Origin: Adiantum capillus-veneris
Lineage: Eukaryota > Streptophyta > Polypodiopsida > Polypodiales > Pteridaceae
Direction: 5' to 3'
Assembly: GCA_014529385.2 (NCBI GenBank)
Contig: CM043962.1
Coordinates: forward strand, 47,105,098 to 47,169,097
Length of the DNA stretch: 64,000 bases
The stretch's first letter is position 1. Every line of letters begins with the position of its first letter. Positions 24,080 through 34,439 of this stretch are shown in pieces. The notes beneath the pieces were generated by a model, which was given only the letters and a program-made list of their open reading frames with translations, was not told the origin of the DNA and searched no databases. The position numbers were made by a program, and so were the translations under genes.

Positions 24080-24610
24080 GTCAAGCATTCTTGTACACAC
24101 TAGAAAACACAAGAAATACCTCCAGGAGGCACATAAGTGGGAAGAGACACCAACCTTTATTGAACACAATCAAACAACATAAGGAACCCTAACCTAATTA
24201 TTTGCACCTCCCCTAGAGATTCAAGGGAACCGGATATTGAATAGATGGGCGGGTAGCCCTAGGTCTAAACCCCTATCCTCATCAACATCGAGAACAAAAA
24301 AGTCATCATCTGTGAAACCATACGTGCCATCCATGTAATCAAGTAATTCATCCTCATCATTAGAGACACAAATGTTCACTAAGAACATCACTAGACGTCT
24401 ATAGTCATCTTGGCCAAGAGGGTAAGCTTCTGAAATCGGAGAGACGTCCTATACTAAGTATGGATCAATCATGGTCAAGACATGTATCAGCCATTCTAAT
24501 TCTCCAAAATTATTCTCACAGGCTAGCGTATCTACCAAATCCCATTCACAGGCAAGCACTGGGTAGCCTATGTGAAACACTTGTAAAAAAGTAAAGAGGG
24601 TAAATCTCAC
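24080..24610 (-). pseudogene. Conserved acidic reading frame of the A family (copy A)
   Basis: On the minus strand, about 24600 down to 24230, the frame reads EWDLVDTLACENNFGELEWL, then EAYPLGQDDYRRLVMFLVNI, an acidic stretch (NDEDELLDYMDGTYGFTDDD), and LDVDEDR. Copy C (41690-41989, plus strand) reads EWDLVANLLCEENFEELEWL, then QAYPFAKNDYPRMIVFLINI, EEEPIDDTEESYGLTKDD and LDDEDR. The 3' flank is conserved too: ggttagggttc, gttcaataaagg and gaggtatttc, down to about 24080. The phrase gttcaataaagg holds a plant-like polyadenylation signal (aataaa). I do not recognise the protein. It sits where pol would normally be; retention in two diverged copies suggests it once had a role, perhaps an accessory protein or the end of the gag polyprotein. 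Copy A has one stop. Confidence 0.6.
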
Positions 24611-25690
24611 CCAAGGTAGGAGTGGATGACTTTAGCATACTAGCCATATTTATACACACAGATAGATGATGGTTAGTGTACAAATATTATAAGGGTCGTG
24701 TCAAAAGGTTGTGTCCTTGTGCATAATGTGTTTTTATGATTTTGGATCATGTACTAGAACTTGTAGGTTTCCAGGTTTTTGTTTGGTGGCTCTTGCTCTT
24801 TTACTTTTTTATATTTGTTTTCTTGAGTATAGGGCTATATATATACATTCCCTAAGATTGGAAGATTGAGAGGTCAAGGAGGCAGGTTAAGAGGGGAGCA
24901 TGTGAATGATGGATGTCAGCAAACACTCCTCCCTTCCTTGGGCAGATCATACCTTTTGGAACGATGTGGTCATCTTTTGAAACCAATTGTTCCAAGTTGT
25001 TATGGGTGAATACTTGACCAATATTTTTCAACTGCTCTAGGCATTTCATCTAGTATCAAGGATGGTAAGGTTCTCTCCCATGATTTTACTTGCAACGTTG
25101 TTGTAGGTGGTGACTTATAACGAGAGGTGCAAATTCTTTCTTATTTGTATGGATATGTACAATGGTAGGTGTAGGTTGTGTTGAAGCTTGTATTTCCATG
25201 CATGAACTACATGAAGAGCAAGAAGCTTCAAATTTTTTCCTATAATTGAGCTGAGTGAAACAAGTCGTTTTCGCTTGGGTACCAAAACTAGTTCCGGATT
25301 AGGTGTATAGTGTTCTGTGATCTTTTCCTTCCCACGATCTTCAATCTACTTTATCATTAGAGGATTTGTCTCACATCGGTCATGTAATAGGTAAGAACAC
25401 AATTTACGTTTTGGCACCCAGATTTGATCATTTCCTTCATAGTAGCCTTGGGCTTTCAATAAATGTTTAGGAATCCAACGCAACGTTTTTTTGCATTTCT
25501 GGAGGCTGTGGGACATCTCTTACAAGGCTTCTATTTTTTAGCGTTAAAAAATGGTCTCTAAAGAAGTTTTAGGGATCCATTTGTAGGTTTTTCTTGTTAT
25601 ATTGCGATGGTTCTTATCAGAATCTTTATGCATTGCTCCTATCATATTTGAAGGTACAAGTGGTGGCATTTCATCCCCCTCAGGTGTTAC
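24611..25690 (-). pseudogene. Degraded region between protease and acidic frame of element A
   Basis: Part of this segment aligns with element C. At 25590-25690 the reverse strand has MPPLVPSNMIGAMH, matching VPQLVLVGAMPIAS-like codons at about 40650-40690. The rest is broken by stops and not identified. No RT motif (YxDD), no RNase H and no zinc-binding HHCC motif could be found in any frame. Confidence 0.45.
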
Positions 25691-26310
25691 CTAGGTCGTC
25701 CCCCTATTTTCCCAAGTGTTTATGGTTGCTGCTAGGTGGACCCCATCCACATTGTCAGACATCCCAGGTAGAACATCCATATAAGGGTAATCTTCCCCAA
25801 CATCAGTGTCTTTTTTACATGTGTAACAATACTGCAATGGGGCCGAGTGAATTGTGGTGTCAGATCTATGATCAATTATAAATCTGTATACTAGAGGATA
25901 TGCTTGACTAGTTACAAGATCCACTCGAATGACACAGTCTTGGAACTGCAAGTAGACATAGTTTTTAGACCGTTCATGCACCATTTTTGCTTCCCTCATG
26001 AAAGGACCTAAGATCATCTCAGATGACATAGTGTGCTTGGAAAAATCCATAACAATGAAGGTATGCCTTATTTTTTGTCCAAAGACCTTGATCTTGAGAT
26101 CTTCTAGCATCCCAATAGGCTTAACAATAGTCTCATTGGCCATCTTTACCACTATGTTTGTAGTCCCAAGTTGAGGTATTCCCATAGATTCCCAGCAATT
26201 CTTAGTCATAATGCTAACCCTGGTGCCACCATCAAGGATTCCCTTCACAGTTAATCCCTTGGTAGTGACTGGTATGGTCGCATTGGATTCATCGCCTTCA
26301 AACTATTGTC
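25691..26310 (-). pseudogene. Retropepsin-like protease of element A
   Basis: The 185-aa frame (26248-25691), extended upstream in phase to about 26310 (GDESNATIPVTTKGLTV), reads as a retroviral-type aspartic protease. The catalytic loop is GILDGGTRVSIM; DGG loops of this kind are usual in plant retroelements. A beta-strand region follows (NIVVKMANETIVKPIG), then FIVMDFS and EMILG.PFM, equivalent to the ILG-RPFL motif near the C-terminus. After this the frame continues about 90 residues with a Cys pair (YCYTCKKD). The catalytic Asp is intact in this copy, whereas copy C has Asn. The protein would cleave the gag precursor inside virus-like particles. One codon appears lost in the ILG-PFM motif. 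Confidence 0.75.
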
Positions 26311-26467
26311 CCAACTTGTTAACAGGTCTTTTAACAATAGAGTTCTCATCTAGGTTGGGTTACGGATCTAAGTATTCCTCTTCTATTGGCACCTCCCTAG
26401 CTCCATCCATCTGTGAAAATTGTGGTAGCCCGACCTCCAGTTTTCCAGTGAGGAAAGCTCGAAGAGC

Positions 26468-27196
26468 TTAGAAGATCTCGGGGTCTCCATATAATTTGGA
26501 CATAGTGGTGGTTCTAACTTTTGAAGCCATGAAATCCATCCTTTTGGCAATATTTAATGGTACTTTTTGGTCTTCAATCCCTTGACATGGGGAAGATGGG
26601 ATCTCCATTTCTTTGATTGGGCCAGGTAATCCCTCTGTAAACATTCTCTCCGACAAGAAGGGAGTATGCCCACTTTCCCATGACTTGAAGTCACTTTCTT
26701 CTTGGATGACACTTGGTATGGCTAGTGGTGTATGGATTTTGTGAGGCTGCTTTTGCCTAGGGAACATTGTATCTGTAATCTGGATCTTCCTAGGTGTTGG
26801 CTCTAGATCCCTTTGGGTTTCTTCCACCAAACTCATTAATTGCTTGACTCTCTCAATCTCCTCTATAGGGTTTGGGTAAGTTCCTATCTTTTTCTTGGGT
26901 CTTGGCCATTGTGGCTCATGACAATCGTTCTTGTTTGTTTCTTTTCTAGTGGTTGTTTTAGTCTCCATTGTTTCACCTGAATCAAAATCCTCTTTAGCAT
27001 CATTCATATATACATGGTCGTCACTAGTCCCTATGTTGGTCTTTGAATTGGGATCTGACTTCGCTGCTTTTTGCGATCTCTTTCTTTGTGTTTTCTTCTT
27101 CTTCTGAGATTGGGCAATTGATGATGTGTCTCTTTCTTCAAGAATACAAGTTTGGTTTTGGAGCATCGATCGTGTGAGTACATTTACTGGTACCAC
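26468..27196 (-). pseudogene. Basic gag-protease linker of element A
   Basis: An uninterrupted 242-aa frame. It starts VPVNVLTRSM, a form typical of the segment just before the protease in plant gypsy polyproteins. It continues with a Lys/Arg-rich stretch (SQKKKKTQRKRSQKAAK, around residues 30-46) and an acidic/Thr-rich part. A helical segment (IEEIERVKQLMSLVEETQRD) and Pro-rich linkers follow. No catalytic motif. It joins the zinc-knuckle region upstream to the protease downstream; both are in the same orientation but separated by stops. The basic stretch could bind RNA or direct nuclear entry (inference). Confidence 0.6.
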
Positions 27197-27269
27197 AAGC
27201 GTACTTTGTTTTGGCTCCTCAGTAACCTCAATTTAAATTCAATGGCGTGATCTTTGGATTATTTGGACA

Positions 27270-28087
27270 TTAGGCAATCAAATTATGTATGCCACATTGA
27301 TTACACATGAGTATCGGCACCATTGTAGATGTGCTCACTTAATTGGTTTGCATTAGTGTGGCATTCTTATGTAGTCTAATGGGACATTTGGCTACACGAT
27401 GTGGACCTCCACACTCATAGCATTGAAGAGGTGGTCTCTTGGTAGTGAAATTGATATTTTGGCCTCTTGCCGTAAGAGTAGCTACTTGATAGACAGGTTT
27501 GACTTGTCCCCAATAGTCCTCCATATAGTATTGTGGACTTTCTTCAAGTGCATCAATTCCATAGGCAATATTAGGCTCTATATCTTCCTCACAGCCTTCC
27601 AAACAAGTAATAGATGACTCACAACACACTTGATTCACATAAGTGATCCTTGGATGTGGAGGTTGTGGTCCTAGCATTGGAGGTGGTAAGGGTGTTGTTT
27701 GAACAACATTTTGGACCCTAAGGACCATGTGTTGTGACGGTTGTTTAAGAGGTGGGGCCGGCATCAATGCAGGTACTCGAGGTGTGTCCGTCTATGCTAA
27801 GGTTGGTCTATTGGCCATCATGCGTTTAAATACTGTGTAATTCTTGGCTTGATGACCATACCTCCCACAGGCATTGCAATTCCCATTAACTTTTACCTAA
27901 AAGTAGGGCATTCACTGGTACTATGCGGACCATAGCAAACTGAGCACCATTGTTGCTCCCTTCTTGGATACATATGGTTGTTTTGTGGAGCACGATTGTC
28001 TCTAAGACTTTCTTGAGTGGCCTTGGTGAGATCTACTAAAGTCATCTCAGATATCTTTGTCTCTTTAGCAATAGGCATTATGGTCAT
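27270..28087 (-). pseudogene. Gag zinc-knuckle region of element A (three or four CCHC knuckles)
   Basis: In element order: CSVCYGPHSTSEC (about 27950-27910, in the frame 28087-27893); CNACGRYGHQAKNY (about 27880-27840, last Cys changed to Tyr); CYECGGPHRVAKC (about 27425-27385, in the 142-aa frame 27767-27339); and CNQCGIH (about 27310-27290), followed by a stop and a Cys. All follow or nearly follow CX2CX4HX4C, the gag nucleocapsid knuckle that binds RNA. Most plant gypsy gags carry one or two, so this number is high. Pro-rich spacers separate them, and at least two stops interrupt the chain. Confidence 0.75.
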
Positions 28088-28129
28088 TGGCTCATGCCCC
28101 GATGCTTGCGAGCTAGTAGATTTAGGCTC

Positions 28130-28365
28130 GACACTCTCTCTCCTTGAATCATTAAATTATCCTCCAATTGGATCGCATTGGTGGTGACTGCTTCCCAATT
28201 GGTGATTCCTCTAATGACTAGGCCATTGTAGATATTATCATGTCATAGTCTCCTAATGAATCTATTGAGCAATTGGTTATTATTGAATCACTCATTTGGA
28301 TTACAATGAGAATTCAAATACTTCAAGTCACTAATAAAGTCTCTAATGCAAAGGTTGTGATTACC
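28130..28365 (-). pseudogene. C-terminal gag core fragment of element A
   Basis: The minus strand reads RDFISDLKYLNSHCNPNE, then FNNNQLLNRFIRRL, and after a stop NGLVIRGITNWEAVTTNAIQ and LEDNLMIQGERV. The last phrase has the pattern that ends many plant gypsy gag domains. It stands immediately before the zinc knuckles, so it is gag of element A. Its upstream part is missing because the B element abuts it at about 28366. Confidence 0.55.
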
Positions 28366-29074
28366 TACTTAAAGTCTTGGTCAATAGCATACTCATCTAT
28401 CATAAAAGATGGAGTGAAAGTGCATCGACCACTTGATTCTACTTGCCAGCAATGTGAAATTTAAATTGTGAAATAAAATTTTCCCACCTCATTTGTTTGT
28501 CAGAAAGCTTGGTTTTCTTCATGAAGTACTTAAGACTTTGTGATCCATTCGTAGGATGAATGGAGCTCCAAAGAGATAGTGCTTCCATGTGTCTAGGACA
28601 TGTAGAACAGCTAAAAGCTTTTTTTCGTATATGCCCAAGACCCGTTCATCAGCATTGAGCTTCAAGGCAGTCACCACAAGGATCACATTGGACCTCAAAT
28701 GGCTTTGAGAGATCCGGAAGCATAAGGACTAGTTGAGAGGTAAGCTTCACTTTGCGCTTGTCAAAAGCATTTTGTTCTTTAGCAGTCCATGAGTACTTAA
28801 CGTTCTTCCTTGTTAAGTCATGCAATGGTCTTGCTTTTTGAGAGAATTTTTCTATGAAGCGTCTATAATATGCACACATAGCAATAAAGCTTCTTAGCTC
28901 ATGTAGATTCCTTGGATCAGGCCATGCTTTTACTAGCTCCAACTTTGATGGATTCATACATATACCATCTTGAGAGATAATATGACCTAAGTATTGAATC
29001 TCTTGTAGAAAAAAATCACTTTTCTTTTTATTAATGAAAAGCTTATTCTCTGAAAGATTACCTAGAGGTGTCAC
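28366..29074 (-). pseudogene. Element B: RT C-terminal part and RNase H
   Basis: The frame 29074-28649 carries the RT thumb/connection: KKSDFFLQEIQYLGHIIS, PDPRNLHELRSFIAMCAYY and FIEKFSQKARPLHDLTRK. It enters RNase H with KPFEVQCD, whose last Asp is the first catalytic residue (FEVxCDAS in intact elements). After a frame disruption RNase H goes on (VLDTWKHYLFGAPFIL, SLKYFMKKTKLSDKQMRWEN) to VVDALS and YAIDQDFK near 28380. A typical plant gypsy polyprotein would continue into integrase here; instead the sequence switches to gag of element A. Confidence 0.8.
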
Positions 29075-29537
29075 TTGTACTCCTCAAGAGAATTTGAGTG
29101 GCTTGAAGATTTTTCTCCATCGTAAGTTTGAATGTAGCTGGAGCATTTGTCAATGATTGTATTTAGTGCTCTAAAGTCGATACACATGATATGTGTCATC
29201 TTTCTTTTTCACTTAAAGTACTCGTGGACAGAATAGAAAGGAGTTGGGCCTCACCATCCCTTTTTCCACCAATTCATGCAATTATCTCATGATCTCCTTT
29301 TGTTGAGCTTGTGAAACTCAATAAGGAGGTTTATTAGGCGATGAGCTTCTTAGTAGAAGCTCTATTGCATGGTCATCATCCCCTCATTTTGGAGGTAGCT
29401 CACTAGGGATGTCATCAATGAAAACATCTTGGAATCCATTTAGGAAATTAGACAACTCTAATTCTTCTTGATTTTCTTTATTGATACTTGTGAAAACATT
29501 AGAATCATTTACAGATTCTCTAACATAAATCATATAT
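29075..29537 (-). pseudogene. Element B: RT N-terminal part, catalytic YxDD deleted
   Basis: Shifting frames read DVFPDDIPSELPPKRG-like, then PNKPP, QQKEIM, VKKKDDT.HMCIDFRALNTI (about 29225-29150). The sequence then jumps to the region just before the RT thumb. The stretch that would hold the palm and the YxDD motif is missing, so this copy could never have reverse transcriptase activity in its present form. Confidence 0.65.
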
Positions 29538-30230
29538 TTAAATAGAGCTTTTCATTGACTTATCAAAAGCAAGCGTATGTACCAGGGATATAGTGTTCCC
29601 CGACTCGTTAGCATCTATATAAATGCTCTTTTTCCTGTAGGTGAAGTAGATTCTCCTTTTAGGGAGCTTCATGTTGGCAGCCATGCGATTGAACCATGGT
29701 GCCCCTAGGATAACATCCTCATGTTGGAGAGGAGAGAGGGGAAATAAAAATTCTTTGTCGACGTAGCTTTGGACATGAAGCCTCAACTTCCCAATCAAGG
29801 GACTAACAGGGGCTTGCTATCCCTTGAAAGCTGTGTCAGCAATTGCAGTGTCTCCCATCTCAAAAGCTTGAATGCGTAACTTGGTGGCCAACTCCATTGA
29901 TATGAAGTTGTGAGTAAAGCCAGGGTCAAACAAGATGAAGGCATCATGCTCCCTTACTTTGTCGACGTAGCTTTGGACATGAAGCCTCAACTTCCCAATC
30001 AAGGGACTAGCAGGGGCTTGCTATCCCTTGAAAGCTGTGTCAGCAATTGTAGTGTCTCCCATCTCAAAAGCTTGAATGCGTAACTTGGTGGCCAACTCCG
30101 TTGATATGAAGTTGTGAGTAGAGCCAGGGTCAAACAAGATGAAGGCATCATGCTCCCTTACTTTTCCCCAAGCATAGGAGAGAAATGAGCCTTTGCAATG
30201 AGTATCTGTTTTTGGAGCTTCAACCATGGA
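29538..30230 (-). pseudogene. Element B: retropepsin with a 204-bp internal tandem duplication
   Basis: On the minus strand VREHDAFILFDPGSTHNFIS begins a retropepsin whose catalytic loop is DPGST, a common plant form. The block ending HVQSYVDK occurs at 30227-30021 and again at 30020-29817, with DPGFTHNFIS in the second copy. A third partial block (LRLHVQSYVDK) precedes the C-terminal half (LQHEDVILGAPWFNRMAANM) at 29798-29538. The duplication is 204 bp (68 codons), so phase is kept, but each copy has a stop after ADTAFKG. Two catalytic loops in one chain would not be a normal dimer partner arrangement. Confidence 0.8.
29754..30161. repeat. 204-bp tandem duplication in the element B protease
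   Basis: tttgtcgacgtagctttgg occurs at 29754 and 29958, and tgctatcccttgaaagctgt at 29815 and 30019, both pairs 204 bp apart. Only a few positions differ between copies. Confidence 0.9.
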
Positions 30231-31590
30231 AGCTCTAGGACTGTGATTGCAAACATTTCTTTTGGGGAAAGAACGATAACCATGTCCTTGCTCCCCACAC
30301 TTAAAGCATTTATGGTCTTTATGAAAGGCCTCTAATTCTTTGAGAGAGAGCTTTTTTTTAAAACCTTTGTAAGATCCTTTCTCCTTGGCCTTGTTGTTGT
30401 TGGTGTTGGTGTTGCCTTGGGAAGAGTTTTGAGCATTGCTCTTCCCTTTAGATTCATTTCAATCCTTGTTTTCCATGGGATTGAAATTTCTTCTCACCCC
30501 TTGTTGGAAATAGATCCTTGAAGCAACCATAGTGTGGTGGATGGCTTCGGTCATAGTGCTAGGCCGTTGTGAGTTGACATACTCAGCCATTTCTTCAGGT
30601 AATACCACATAAAATTGTTTCTTTTGTTTGATGAAGTCTATCCTTTGAAAGATTGTAGCTTTGAGATGTAAACCCCAAAACTTGTCTACATATTTGTGGA
30701 TAGACTCGTTGAAGAGTAGCTTCAAACTCCGCCATTTGGTAAGCACTTTGTCCTTTGCATCACTTGCAAGGAATTGCTTCATGATGGAAACTCGTAGAGT
30801 TTTTCATGTCTTTGGGGCCTCGCCGTTTCCATAAAGGCTAGCCCACTTGACGAGTAGATTTCTGGGAGTGCATAGCTACATGGTGTAACTTGGAGGACTC
30901 TGTTAAGCTCTTGTCTCCAAAGGCCGCATCCAATTGTTGGATGAAGGCCAATACTTTGTCTGTGGCACCAAGGTTCCATCACATAGGTGAGGAAAAGAGA
31001 TACTCTTTCCTTTCTCTTTCAACTCTTGAGCTTTTGGGACCTTTTCCATGATAGATAAGTTTTGCAGTGTCCTCTCCTCTTGTATTCTCTAAGAGAATAA
31101 CTATTGCTTTCGTCAGAAGAGGAGAAACATGAAGAAGAAGTGAAGAGGGTGGCCTCTTTCTTGCCTTTTTCTTCCTTTGTTTCCTCTCTTCGCTTTTGGA
31201 ATGGCAAGGAGGACTATGGGTTGACCGTTTCCTCTTGGAAGGAGTTGGCAATAGTCTAGACCACATTCTTCACAGAGCCACATCTTTAGAGGAACTTAGG
31301 GATTCACTTCTTTCTCGTTCTTTGGATTCCTCCTCTCTCATGGGAGAGAGTTTTCTTTCGGGACTCTCATCAAGAGGCCTTCTAAACTCTCTCTCCTCTT
31401 GGAGAGGAAGGGAAATCCCATAAGCACGAATTTATTGGGTAACTTCGGCTTGCAAAGTAGGGTTGCCCATAGCTTAATGCAACCTAGTAACAAGATAATT
31501 GATAAACATGGGGGCATCGTCATTAACACCTTCATGTGCAAAATCAAAGTTATCAATGTTCATTCTACTCTCTTGGTTATTGTCAGCCAT
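30231..31590 (-). pseudogene. Element B: gag polyprotein
   Basis: Starts at an ATG on the complement of 31590 (MADNNQESRMNI). A charged Ser/Lys-rich stretch (to about 31020) follows. The gag core reads ATDKVLAFIQQLDAAFGDKS (about 30960-30900), then after frame breaks KWRSLKLLFNESIHKYVDKF, GLHLKATIF and QFYVVLPEEMAEYVNSQRPS in the clean 107-aa frame 30782-30459. The chain ends with a zinc knuckle near 30320-30270, CFKCGEQGHGYRSFPK, where the last Cys of CX2CX4HX4C is replaced by Phe. Several stops. The protein would form the capsid of virus-like particles. Confidence 0.75.
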
Positions 31591-31991
31591 GCTAATTATT
31601 CTTACGTGTTTACTTAGTGTATCCTTTGGCAATTCAAAACCTTAGTTGCTACTCCTCTTAGCCTTTGAAAATAAGCACTTAAGTATCTACACCCACAGCT
31701 CGAATTGGTTAATTATAGAGAGTAGTAGGTTGGGTCTAACATAGTAGAATTTTTTAGGGATAGCTCCTTTCAGACTTCTTATAGCTCGATAATGGTAAAG
31801 CCGTAGGCAAGTCTAAAAAGACCCCATTATTAAGACCAAAGCTCCTGAGGTGTGCACCATACCGCACATAGTGGGCTCAACAAAACAGACTTTAGATCCC
31901 AATCCCACATACCCTAATATAATTAACAAAATCAACCATCAATAGGCTACTTAAGGACCTCTCTTCTTAAGCAAAATAAGAGAAACCAAAC

Positions 31992-32003
31992 GCTCTGATA
32001 CCA
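31992..32003 (-). promoter_or_regulatory. Primer-binding site of element B (tRNA-iMet type)
   Basis: The plus strand reads gctctgatacca; the element strand therefore has TGGTATCAGAGC, the standard 12-nt plant initiator-Met primer site. It stands two bases inside the LTR end (tgtaatggg in plus reading). The next element-strand bases (GTTTGG) do not extend the tRNA match. Confidence 0.85.
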
Positions 32004-32004
32004 A

Positions 32005-32733
32005 TGTAATGGGAATGGCCTATGAACTTTGAGAAAAGCAGAATTAAGAGAATTAAGGTGAGCATTTTTGTGAGATCACTTTGAGAACATAGAGGTGAAT
32101 TTAATTGATGGTAGCAACATAAACATAGTACTTAATTAACTTGGCATGAACAATACTTTTTCAAGAGAGAGAGTATTAGAGAACATGACAATAGTTGAGG
32201 ACCGGCTCCATACTTGGAGCCGGTCCCCCCTCCAAAAGGCGTTTGTATCATAGATTCTCCTATCAAGAGAGACTTTGTTACAATAAAATCTTTGTGTTCC
32301 TTGTGACCTTGGTGATGCTATGAAGATGGAAAGCTTCATGCATCACAGATTAACATAAACTTTGCAAAAAGCATTAACTATCCCAAGGCCTCAAACACCT
32401 TTGAAGGTGGAGAGAGATAGCGAGGAATGAGGGTAGGGAAGAGGAAGAAACAACATTCCATAGAAGAAAGAAATAGTTCCTCACTTATTATCACTCTTCT
32501 TGCTTAGCATAGCATAATAGGATAGTAATGAAGATGAAGAAGATGGCAAGCTTAAGCATTGAAGCATGGCTCTTGGTTGGATTTGCATTCCATAGCCAAG
32601 AGTGTTGGTGTAGGCTCTCCACTTCTCAACAAACTTGGAGAAGGAGATGGAGCTCTTGCATTTTTCACGTCCGACAATGAGATAATGTGTGTGTGTGTGG
32701 GAGAGTATACCCCCCCTCTCATGCTTGGTCCAC

Positions 32734-32781
<48 letters not shown>

Positions 32782-33281
32782 TGTATTATTTTATTATTTC
32801 ATTTGGACATGTGTTCTCTTTTTCCTCTTTAAGAGCAAGAACTTAATTATTTATTTTTATGTATCTAAATTCTCATTGGACCCTTTTAAAACCTAACCAA
32901 TAGCATTCAAACACATCATGAGGGCCACATGTGGAGGATCATTTGAACATGTGTCTTTTGTGCTTATTAAGTCATTTGGTTGAATAAAATACTTCAAGGA
33001 CTTAGTCAATCAAGCAAGCATGTGTCTTTTATGCTTGTGAAGTCCTTTGTTTTGAATTGAATACTTCAAGCCTTAGTCAATCAAGCATGGACCTTCATGC
33101 CTCTTGAGAATTTATTTTTGAATTTAACATTTCAAAAAACTTACTCATTTAAGCATAAAAATCACCTCAAGATTTGGGCAAGATTCTCACAACCACTTTA
33201 GCGTCTTAGCACCTCATGCTTGGGTACGATTCCCACCTCGAGGTTAGCCCTAGCTTGCATAAGGTTAAAGGATTTTTTAAC
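32005..33281 (-). repeat. 5' LTR of element B (outer end tentative)
   Basis: The inner end is fixed by the primer-binding site. The outer end is placed at ttttttaaca (TGTTAAAAAA on the element strand) because it gives TG...CA ends, but no second LTR is present to confirm it. The segment 32552-32805 recurs at 56818-57092. The LTR contains a perfect 11-bp-stem hairpin at 32200-32225 and a (GT)n plus (CT)n microsatellite at 32684-32778. Confidence 0.55.
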
Positions 33282-33340
33282 ACTAACTTTTGGAGGTCTT
33301 TAATGAATCTAACCCTAAGGTCTTTTAAGCTCCATTAGGT

Positions 33341-33540
33341 GCATGTTGCTTTTTGATAGACTACCTTCGTTTGGACCCCTTTTGAGATGTAACCATCTCT
33401 CCTCTTGGTCCCTTGCTGAATTAAATCTAGAAGCACTTATTGCACATTGCTCTTTGGTAGACCGTCTCCTTTCGGACCCCTATTGAGATGCAACCATTTC
33501 TCCTTTCGGTTCCCTGTTGAGATAGATCCAGAAGCACATA
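33341..33540. repeat. ~101-bp tandem duplication
   Basis: Two units: gca..ttgct.ttt.gatagacta and gacccctttgagatg.aacc, ending agaagcac, begin at about 33341 and 33442. A short (TA)n tract (33539-33560) follows. It lies between the element B LTR and gag of element A and is non-coding. Confidence 0.75.
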
Positions 33541-33712
33541 TATATATATATATATATATACACTAACTCTTGTTCCCCTTTTATCTTCCCATATTAAGAG
33601 ATCAGTTTCATATGAGAAAATCGTTTGGTAAAGTTAGATATTATATTTTATGACATGCAATGTGGCTCTTTATGGGTCGGCCCTTAGTGGTTGCTAATTT
33701 AGGAGCACTCGG

Positions 33713-34174
33713 TTACTCCCTTAGCATGGATGTTGACATAGGGGCCTTCACCTTAAGCTCTCTCCGTTGCTCTGCGTTGAGTAGGCTCTCGATTTCCTTT
33801 TCCCTAGCTACATTGATATATCGCTCAACCTCTTGCACTTCGGCAAGGCTTCCCCCATCACGTAATATAATCTTGGAGGGGAATATCTCTAAAGAGTCAT
33901 GGGATGCAGTGAATGGAGTATTCACGTGTACACTCTCCAGGAGCATGGGGTCTACATTGGTAATGAATAGCAAATTTACTTCCCCACCCCCTTCATTCAC
34001 ATCGTTAGCTCCATGTTCAGAGCGAGTGGCTCTACTCAAAGTCTCTTTCAAGCAGCTAAGCACACTTGACCCGAACCATGAGCCCATGGCATGTACGTCT
34101 TGGTTTGAATAATCAAGATTGGGCATCGAGTAACCCTCCATGACTTCGTACTCAGAGGAAGAGTCACTATACAC
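33713..34174 (-). pseudogene. N-terminal gag-like frame of element A
   Basis: An intact 153-aa frame (MYSDSSSEYEVMEGYS at the start). It is acidic and Ser-rich at first, then a helical part (EVQEVERYINVAREKEIES, LLNAEQRRELKVK). It is the first open frame after A's primer site and leader, in the same orientation as the zinc knuckles, so it is most simply the gag N-terminus. No conserved motif was recognised. The frame ends at a stop about 430 bp before the element B LTR. Confidence 0.5.
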
Positions 34175-34439
34175 AATATGTGGGTCCTAAGTGGTACTAC
34201 CTTGGGTTCCCGCTGAGGGCCTAGAGCCTAATGTGGAGGAATAATGAGTGCTTGCATAAACAAAGACACTCTCTATGTGATTGTCCTCTAGCATACGACC
34301 AAAGCGTATGTGCATGTGACTTCAACACTCTAGAAGTGTTGGTGAGTGCCCCTGAAGGCTGCTCACCTACTCTTTTGGGCGTTTGCAACCCAAATTTACC
34401 CTCAAATTTTTGGTTTTTTGGTTTTTTTGTTCGATCTCA

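Larger units (their letters stand above)
28366..33281 (-). mobile_element. Ty3/gypsy element B, nested in A, truncated at its 3' end
   Basis: Minus-strand order: LTR (about 32005-33281), tRNA-iMet primer site (31992-32003), gag (31590-30440), zinc knuckle, duplicated protease (30230-29540), RT (29500-28650) and RNase H (to about 28375). Integrase, polypurine tract and 3' LTR are absent; RNase H runs straight into gag sequence of element A. Since A's gag is missing its middle part, B's insertion was followed by, or accompanied, a deletion that removed one B end and part of A. Confidence 0.7.
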
